Source: Phlebopus portentosus
Taxonomy: Eukaryota > Basidiomycota > Agaricomycetes > Boletales > Boletinellaceae
Direction of reading: 5' to 3'
Length of the DNA: 64,000 bases
NCBI GenBank assembly: GCA_037892935.1
Contig: JAYXKI010000003.1
Location: 1,302,001-1,366,000 of the forward strand
The stretch's first letter is position 1. Each line of letters begins with the position of its first letter. Below the pieces are notes generated by a model. That model did no database searches. It was not told the origin of the DNA and worked only from the letters and a program-made list of their open reading frames with translations. Of the stretch, positions 57,601-64,000 are shown one piece after another. The position numbers and the translations under genes were made by a program.

Positions 57601-60600
57601 ATGGCCAGAAGTATGGCTTTGAATCCTAGCTCTGTTCCCTTTTTCCCTTCTGGAATGAGCTCGAATGGTTCCGAGCAGGCCAGTGTTGGTGCTGGTTTAG
57701 GTTTCAAGGTGCCAACAATTGATAGAGACCGCGAGCCGTCGGGCGCGTCCGTCACGACATTTACCTCTTCGGATTATCGTTCAGTCAGTTCGTCGCCCGT
57801 TGGCTCTTTGCCGACCACAGATAGTGGTGATGGGCCGATACGAACCAACTCCGGATCAAACTCTCCTGGTTCCTCTGCGCTTGGCCAGCAAGCAGAAGAA
57901 AAGGATAAAAGTTCGCCTGATGTGTCTCGTTCACTTCCGCCACTTCGCGAAGGTGGCCCTATTATCGCACATTCCGATGATACCCTCGACGGAGAAGAAA
58001 CTCCGGGACCTCGTGCAATCCATCACTGGGTTATGAAGGCGCAGGCGCCCGCAAATCAAAGAAATGACTCCGTGGAATTCATGTCAGCTACTCATGACGC
58101 GCAACAGGACCATCACTTCAGCCAGACTATAATGCCCGGACCGAACAGGGCCTTGACGAGCTCTACTTCCCAATCGTTTCATACACCATTCAAGCCGGCG
58201 TCCCCAGCATCCTCAATTGGTTCCGCCAGTATTAATACATCCAGCGTTGATTTCTCCTCTTCAAATTTCGAAGCTCAAATTAAAAGCTCTCCAACTATAC
58301 GCGACTTATTGGATCGCCTTACAAGATGCGAGTTTTCTAACCGTGAAATTCAGCGCGAGCTAGCCGAAATGCACACCAAGGTTAACTTCCTCGTCGAGAG
58401 ATCCTTGGGTTCTTTGACGGCCGAGCCTGAGTTCAAGAATCCATTTGCTCCTACCAATGCGGCGTCGCGTAGCCTCACTCCTTCAATGGGCCTGGGTCCG
58501 TTCCAGACAGCAGCACCTCCTGTTGGCTCGACTGTAAAACCCGATGAGCTTACTCAGTTATCCAATAGGATCAACAGTCTCACGACATCTGTTGGTCAAC
58601 TGCTTGCTTTACAGACTCAGCAGCACATGTCAAGCCTTCAGCAGAGTTTTGGACAATCTGGCCCCCTCCAAAGCAACATCGATATCGCACCAAATCAGAC
58701 TATCCTTCCACCTGCGGTGGGCAATCTCGGACATGGGCTTCCGAATAGACCGGACTTACGTCCGTCTCCTCGGGTACCAAATCCTCCTATGCGTACGTGG
58801 TCCGCTGGAACGCTGGAATTGCCTCTGCGTCCTGCGGACATGAACATAGGAAGACCGGATAACATTCATCGTGACAAGCGCAAATCGATCGCTGGGTTGA
58901 TGAGAAGAGATTCTGCCGGAGTAAGTGTCAAGGTCTCTGTTTAGACGTTGAAATGCATTTTAAATTTTCGCAAGATGCCTGATTCTCCAAATGATCAATG
59001 GTTCGGCCAAGGGGGCTCTCCTCGTGACCCGGGACCGGTCGCTACGAAATGGGAGCATCTGCCACTTGCTACTGATCTATTGCGTTCGCTAAATAAGTTT
59101 GGGTGCGTCTATTTTCAAGTATCTGGTTCTGGTCGGTTATTCAATCCGCTTGTTTAATTCAGTGTTGGCCCGCCCAATAAAATTCAACAAAGAGCTTTGC
59201 CCTTCCTTCTTAGAGGTGCAGATATCATCGCTCAAGCTCCTCCAACTCAGGAACGGATTGCGGCCTATGTAATTCCAGCGATTCATGTTGCCGTGACACA
59301 CATGAATCAAACTTTGATCAGCCATGGGCCTCTCGTCGTCCTCATTTCTACTACGGTGGATCAGGCAACACAAGCTCAACGCATAATTCGAGATCTAGGG
59401 GGTTCTATTGGCGTCAAATCAGCGCTTGGCGTAGGTTCACTTGGCCCAAACAACGATGTTTCGCAAGAGCTACGTGTGCTGCAGCAGAACATGCCTCATA
59501 TAATATGCGGCACACCACAGAAACTTCATGCGCTTTTTACTGCTCCGGGAGGATTGTCCGGTTCCGAAGTCCGTTTTCTTGTATTGGACGAGGTGGATCA
59601 ACTAATTGCCCGCAACCTACACGAATTCGTTTTTAACATTGTAAAGCTACTTCCCCCGTCGCGCTCACGTGGAATTAATACATCAACTCCCGGTCAATCT
59701 CAAGCGCATCTCAGTCCTCTTGATTCGCCGTTCTCTCCTGGTGCAGGACGACGTGTTTCGGCCGTCGGCGTTATAGGATCCAATGGATCAATTTCTGCTA
59801 ATCCCGGGAATACCTCACAGATCGAACGGCAAACAGCTTTGTTTTCTAATACCGTCCCTCAAGACGTTCTGAACTTAGCTAATGCCATCCAGCTGCGCGA
59901 GCCTGTTCGTGTCCTGGTGAGACGGGACGGAAACGTTACGCATTCCGAAACAAACCAGGGCACGAAAGGTCTTCGTCAGTTCTATCTATACCTTGCCTTC
60001 ACGGCATCAGGAGCACGTTCCGATCCGTCGGCGATGAATGCTGGTGGAGGACATGGCATCATCGGCTCGGGACGCACTACAGGTTCAAATGCCGAGGTGA
60101 ATCAAGCCCGAGAATGGAAACTTGATGCTCTCGCGGACCTTTTGGATGATATAGAGGTACCGCAGATAATCATTCACGTCGGTGGACTCACGGCTTTAGA
60201 TGCTGTGGTTTATAAGCTGGCAAGCAAGGGTCTTGAAGCCATTCCTCTGGTCAGCATTCTTTACAGGTATCATCTGAATGCTGACGCAGTTTGTCTCTAG
60301 CATAGTGACATGAATGCTGGCGCCAAACTAGCCGCTTTGAACAAGTTCAGGAATTCAGTTGGCGGAATGTTGAGAAAGCCTGTGACGAAGGTGTTGGTCG
60401 TCTACGATGTTCAAGTCAAGGCACCGGATGTGTTCCAGGTCCCCTTGGTCATAAATTATGGTACTTTGACAAATCCTTCGGAAAGGAAACCTGTTAATCA
60501 CGTTCTCAACTTAGATTTGCCTCAAGCTGTGGAAGAATATGCGCATCGGTATGTATGCTATGTTCATTCACTTGATGACTCCTAAACTTGTTGTCAGTGT

Positions 60601-60867
60601 TGCACCGGCTATCGCCAATAACTATTCTAAGGCGGGAGTGGTCGTAAACTTTGTGACTGCTACCGGGGGCGACGTCGAGATGTTGCGTTCTATTGAATGT
60701 TTCTACAAGTACGTTGCTGCCGTTCGCTGTTGTCACGAACGTAGCTTACTGAGATCATTTTAATCAAGGATAAAATGCGTAAGTATCCGTCCTTGAATTA
60801 AATTTGATGTCGCTAACCTGTCTCCAACTAGCCCGAAGTGCCTCTCAGTATCCGCGATCTGTTCTAG
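57601..60867 (+). CDS. Degenerate DEAD-box (eIF4A-like) pseudo-helicase with long N-terminal extension
   Basis: Eight exons (57601-58920, 58975-59102, 59163-60249, 60301-60460, 60515-60548, 60598-60708, 60769-60778, 60832-60867) sum to 2,886 nt, an intact frame of 961 residues. Residues 1-440 are Ser/Pro/Gln-rich with a short helical part (IRDLLDRLTRCEFSNREIQ). The rest follows eIF4A from end to end. The Q-motif region is KIQQRALPFLLRGADIIAQ, and motif I reads APPTQERI where AxSGTGKT is expected. Motif II is LVLDEVDQLI (DEVD), motif III SNT, and motif Ib GTPQK. Motif V reads YDVQVKAPDVFQV in place of TD..ARG.D, with NYDLPQAVEEYAHRV kept. Motif VI is HRVAPAIANNYSK, without either Arg. The final VPLSIRDLF matches the eIF4A C-terminus. 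ATP binding and hydrolysis are therefore unlikely. A scaffold or regulatory role in translation or RNA handling is an inference. The gene is convergent with ELP2. Confidence 0.85.
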
Positions 60868-61289
60868 TGTTCCCTGCCTCGACTCTTCTGTATCAGTAAT
60901 CTCGCGCTGTGTTCTTGTCAACGGTCATCTCAAGCCATATTGGACATCTCTTCAAATCTGTTTCATACCCTTAAACATGGCCCTTACGCCTCATTGTGTC
61001 ATTACTTGATAGCTTTCTGTTTTCTGTGGATTAGTCAGTTGTTACACACCATGTACACCATATACAGCTTCCTCTATCTTTTGTCCCGGAGTAAATTTGT
61101 TTTCATGCGTCTTTTTGTTCAACAGATAATGATTGTCTATACTCGAATACGTATTATACGAAGTGTCCCGTCTTCACTACATGTTGCTAGTTGGTACCCA
61201 GACATGATTCCACCACCCTGTCGTCTTGGTCGCCAGGACATGCGGTGGATTTGACCGAGATGTGCAAGACTATTGCTGTATTAGAAAAT
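60868..61289. other. Convergent 3' intergenic region between the pseudo-helicase and ELP2
   Basis: About 420 bp between two stop codons on opposite strands. It is T-rich, consistent with 3' UTRs. An open frame at 60940-61254 on the plus strand is rich in hydrophobic residues, but this reflects the T-richness of the DNA. No RNA gene was seen. Confidence 0.45.
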
Positions 61290-64000
61290 CTATTTGGCTT
61301 GAATTAGAAGAAAACGTAACCTTTTACTGAGACAAACTTGCTGCGTCCACTTTTCAGGTGTCTCCTTCAGTCTGTCGTAAATCGAAATCTCGCCATTCTC
61401 CGTACCGATAGCTAATAGTCGCCTGTCTCAATGTCAATACAGGCGGAATAGCGTATGAGAAAAAATAGACCTGCCTCCGATCAGGAGACGCCTCCGTCAG
61501 TGCGACTGCCGTCGCAGCTTCTTTTAATTTAATCGTATGTCGTGGAACCTGCTTTTTCGAAGACAGATCGTGAACATGCCAAATTTTGACCTAAGGGTCG
61601 AACAATACTGAGCCAATTAGACGGCAATTGATATCTCTAAATCTCTTACCGTCTTGTCTCTAGAGGCCGTGACGAAAATGTCGTTTTCACGAGCCCAAGT
61701 GCAGTCCCAAATGATACGTGCATGCGATTTGTCGGTCTTTACAGCAAAGTAACCATCTGAGAAACGACCATGGTAAGCAAGCCTCAAGACGTGTCAGTTT
61801 AGGCTCACCATCATTCTTTTCATACAAGCACCAGCTCCTATCCCTGGAGACAGAAAGTATATACCGATCATCGGGACTAAATGCGATTCGGGTAACTGTA
61901 AGTTGGTGCCCGAGCAGAGTCTGTCCATAAAGCTGCCAATTCTTCGTCTCATAAATCTTGATGCCCGCATGTTCAGGAGTGGTCGCCCTGCAGGAGGTTG
62001 CGACAAGTTCTCCAGAGTGCGAGGCGGCTATAGCATGCAACTGTAATATAATTGCTTATATTTTCAGGGACGTGTTGGGAGAAGTTAGGTCAATGCTCAC
62101 CTCGTAGCCATGTCCGAAGAGCTTCTCCACTTCCGGCCACAGTGTAGAAACAGCGAGCTCTCCTTCAAATGGTCTTCTCTGTGCTATTGAGGTAGTCGGA
62201 AGAGGAAAAGGGTTATCGGCAGAATCATCTATAGCCTTTCCAGTATCAAATAGAAACAATGAACAAGATGCTTACCTCCAGTCACGGCTTTGTTAGATAA
62301 ACCAAGTGGTGGCACAGAAGCAGCTGCGGGTCTCTATATTTGATTTTAGTCTGAATTGAGTATAGATCTGTTGTCACGAAAAATACCTCTACTTCATCTT
62401 CAACATCCGGAAGGATACCGAGATGTTTGCTTAATGAAACGAAACTTCGAGGTGCATCAAACACTCGAGCAACTTTTTCATCCGCGATGCTTACGAATCG
62501 GGTCGGTGTAAGGAAGACAGCATCAATGAGATCATATCCATGCACTTGAGGTCGACAGATTTCGTGCCATGACTCTGCACCGCCAGTTGAGCTAGTAAGC
62601 ACATCGCCATGAATGCGTGTTGTCTGATCAGGTCTAAATTTATCGTTCAATTTATTCGACGCCGGTAATTTGGTATTATTCGTTTACTCACCCAGTTGAG
62701 ATGAGATATTCTCCTCCTGGACTCCACGAGATGCCCTGTACTGGGCCCCTATGCCCAGTGACTGCACTTGCTTCTCTCCAAGACTCACGAGACCGATCCG
62801 ATGAATCGGCATTCTGTAGCTGGGATCGCCAACGTCGCCATCCTCCCGACCAACCCCAGGCAAGCACATCAGTTCCATGTCGTGTCCAGAGCCCTCCGAC
62901 GAATCCGCCAAGTCTCTGCCCGCCTACATCACCGAATCGTTGCTGGTTTACCCATAGCGACGTAGAATTACCAGCCGAAGTACACACGGATGTGGGTGCC
63001 CATAAGATGACAGAGGAGTCAGTTGAGGTCGAGAGGAGCATTGGGCCGGAGAGACGTAAGGGTCTCCAAGAGAGTGAAGTGATCCCGGCTTCATGGCCAA
63101 TTAGGAGAGCATCAAAAGTAATGGAATAGTGCAGAGAACTGTAAATTTACTTTCAGTTAGGTTCAGGGGACGTATGGAAATAGATGACCGTACCTTCCGT
63201 CCTTGCTTTTGGTAGCAAATACATGTCGCTTCATTGAGATTTGCCGCCCACCTTCTCCTACTTCTCCGAAGTCGCCGAGAGAAGCCTCAAATGAATCGAG
63301 CAAGTCATCAGTCAAGGTATTAGACTGCTGGTCCATAGACGGAAATTTCTTTGCGACCGGTTCTATGTTCCATAGACGGACTGTCCCGTCTTGAGAACCA
63401 GAAGCTAAGGTCAAAGTTGACGGACCAGCAATGTCGTGTTGAAATGCAAGACTTTTCACCCAGTCTTCGTGTCCAGGCAGTGAAGCAGCTCGTACAAACT
63501 TTAGTTCAGAGTGAGTTTCAGTAAGTCTAGAGCACCGACGAGCATCTTACCTTCTCTTCAGATCGCGTGAAGATCGATATATCCCTTTCCGTCGAGGACA
63601 CGGCCATTACAATATCTGTATACAGAATCAGTCAGAGCAAAGAAGCGCAGACAGTGAGTGGCAACGTACTATCAGATTTCGGTAGAGATGCGATCTGAAT
63701 ATCGAGAGGATACCTGCCCTTCATATTTATCCTCTGGATTTCTTCAAATCTGTCTGAAGGACGATAGGGATGCTGAATACGAGAAGTTACCGTAAATCTC
63801 ACCTTTCTTTTCTTCAGGAAAAGAAACGCGTTTCCAGACGATGACTGTTGCATCTGACGAGCCTGTAACAATATAGCCTTCGTGGACGGTCAGAGCCATT
63901 ATGGACTTGGTATGTGCTTGCCATGCGCCCACAGTCGACCACTGAAATGCAGAAAAGTATTCGGTATATATCATATCCAAGTACTTTAGACGTCTCTTTT
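61290..64000 (-). CDS. ELP2: Elongator complex subunit 2, WD40 protein (5' end outside window)
   Basis: Elongator modifies wobble uridines of tRNAs; Elp2 supplies two WD40 propellers. The visible part begins inside an early blade (WSTVGAWQAHTKSIMALTVHEG, YIVTGSSDATVIVWK). It continues through SLAFQHDIAGPSTLTLASGSQDGTVRLW in two blades, LLSTSTDSSVILWAP, a Trp/Gly-rich block GLWTRHGTDVLAWGWSGGW and GHRGPVQGISWSPGGEYLISTGLDQTTRIH. Next are EICRPQVHGYDL (a motif I associate with Elp2), FVSIADEKVARVFDAPRSF, GHQLTVTRIAFSPDDRYILSVSRDRSW and HARIIWDCTWARENDIFVTASRDKTV. The last blade (LLAIGTENGEISIYDRLKE) is followed by the end near 61290. Many short introns interrupt the frame. The start codon and the first blade(s) lie beyond 64000. 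Confidence 0.92.

Noticed and set aside
57601..60867. The idea that the helicase-like gene is a plain active DEAD-box helicase
   Set aside because: Motifs I, III, V and VI lack the residues required for ATP binding and coupling, although DEVD remains.
60940..61254. 104-codon hydrophobic open frame after the pseudo-helicase
   Set aside because: T-rich 3' UTR-like DNA gives Phe/Leu/Ile-rich translation by composition. No start context and no splice partner.
1..64000. Transposons, CRISPR arrays, tRNA or rRNA genes
   Set aside because: I looked for terminal repeats, reverse transcriptase or transposase motifs, spaced direct repeats and cloverleaf-like T-arm sequences and saw none that held up. 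A short, diverged element or a tRNA could still be missed by eye; a tRNAscan-type and repeat search would settle it.

Overview
The window looks like nuclear DNA of a filamentous basidiomycete, most likely an agaricomycete. Genes are packed at about one per 2.4 kb on both strands. Nearly every gene is cut by several 50-70 nt GT-AG introns with CTRAY-type branch sites, and intergenic gaps are mostly 200-500 bp. Gene content fits this placement: a STE3-type receptor, Bem1/Scd2, a CASTOR-type ACT protein, a GH16 laminarinase-like enzyme and an esterase-like phytase domain protein. I found no transposon, CRISPR array, rRNA or tRNA. Twenty-seven genes are annotated. Two run off the edges (the receptor at the left, ELP2 at the right).

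Layout. 1-7.4 kb: C-terminus of a probable STE3-like receptor, mitochondrial ribosomal protein bL12m, CCR4-NOT subunit NOT3, polarity scaffold BEM1. 7.9-15.7 kb: a large RasGEF carrying its own degenerate Ras-like domain, and a CASTOR-like ACT protein. 17.5-24.3 kb: glycogen branching enzyme, PHO80-like cyclin, membrane-anchored SDR. 24.4-34.4 kb: replication-checkpoint mediator MRC1, a small unknown membrane protein, LEU2 head-to-head with NOB1, and ARPC3. 34.6-49.9 kb: YVC1-type TRP channel, secreted phytase-like protein, GINS subunit PSF2, haspin kinase, secreted CAP/PR-1 protein, AIR1/2 zinc-knuckle protein, GH16 glucanase. 50.2-64 kb: unknown multi-span membrane protein, THO3/TEX1, class I/II aminotransferase, a small RRM protein, a degenerate DEAD-box-like protein, and ELP2.

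There is no operon logic, as expected in a fungus, but functional neighbourhoods appear. Receptor, Bem1 scaffold and RasGEF, all parts of Ras/Cdc42 pheromone and polarity signalling, lie within 12 kb. MRC1, PSF2 and haspin (replication and chromosome segregation) lie within 20 kb. RNA-metabolism genes (NOT3, NOB1, AIR1/2, THO3, the RRM protein, the pseudo-helicase) are scattered through the window.

The most unusual item is the gene at 57601-60867. It has an eIF4A-like two-domain helicase fold that aligns end to end, but almost every ATP- and RNA-contacting motif has been replaced while the eight-exon reading frame stays intact. The second is the fusion of a degenerate small-GTPase domain to a RasGEF. 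A third pattern is that several housekeeping genes have first coding exons of only 6-22 nt.
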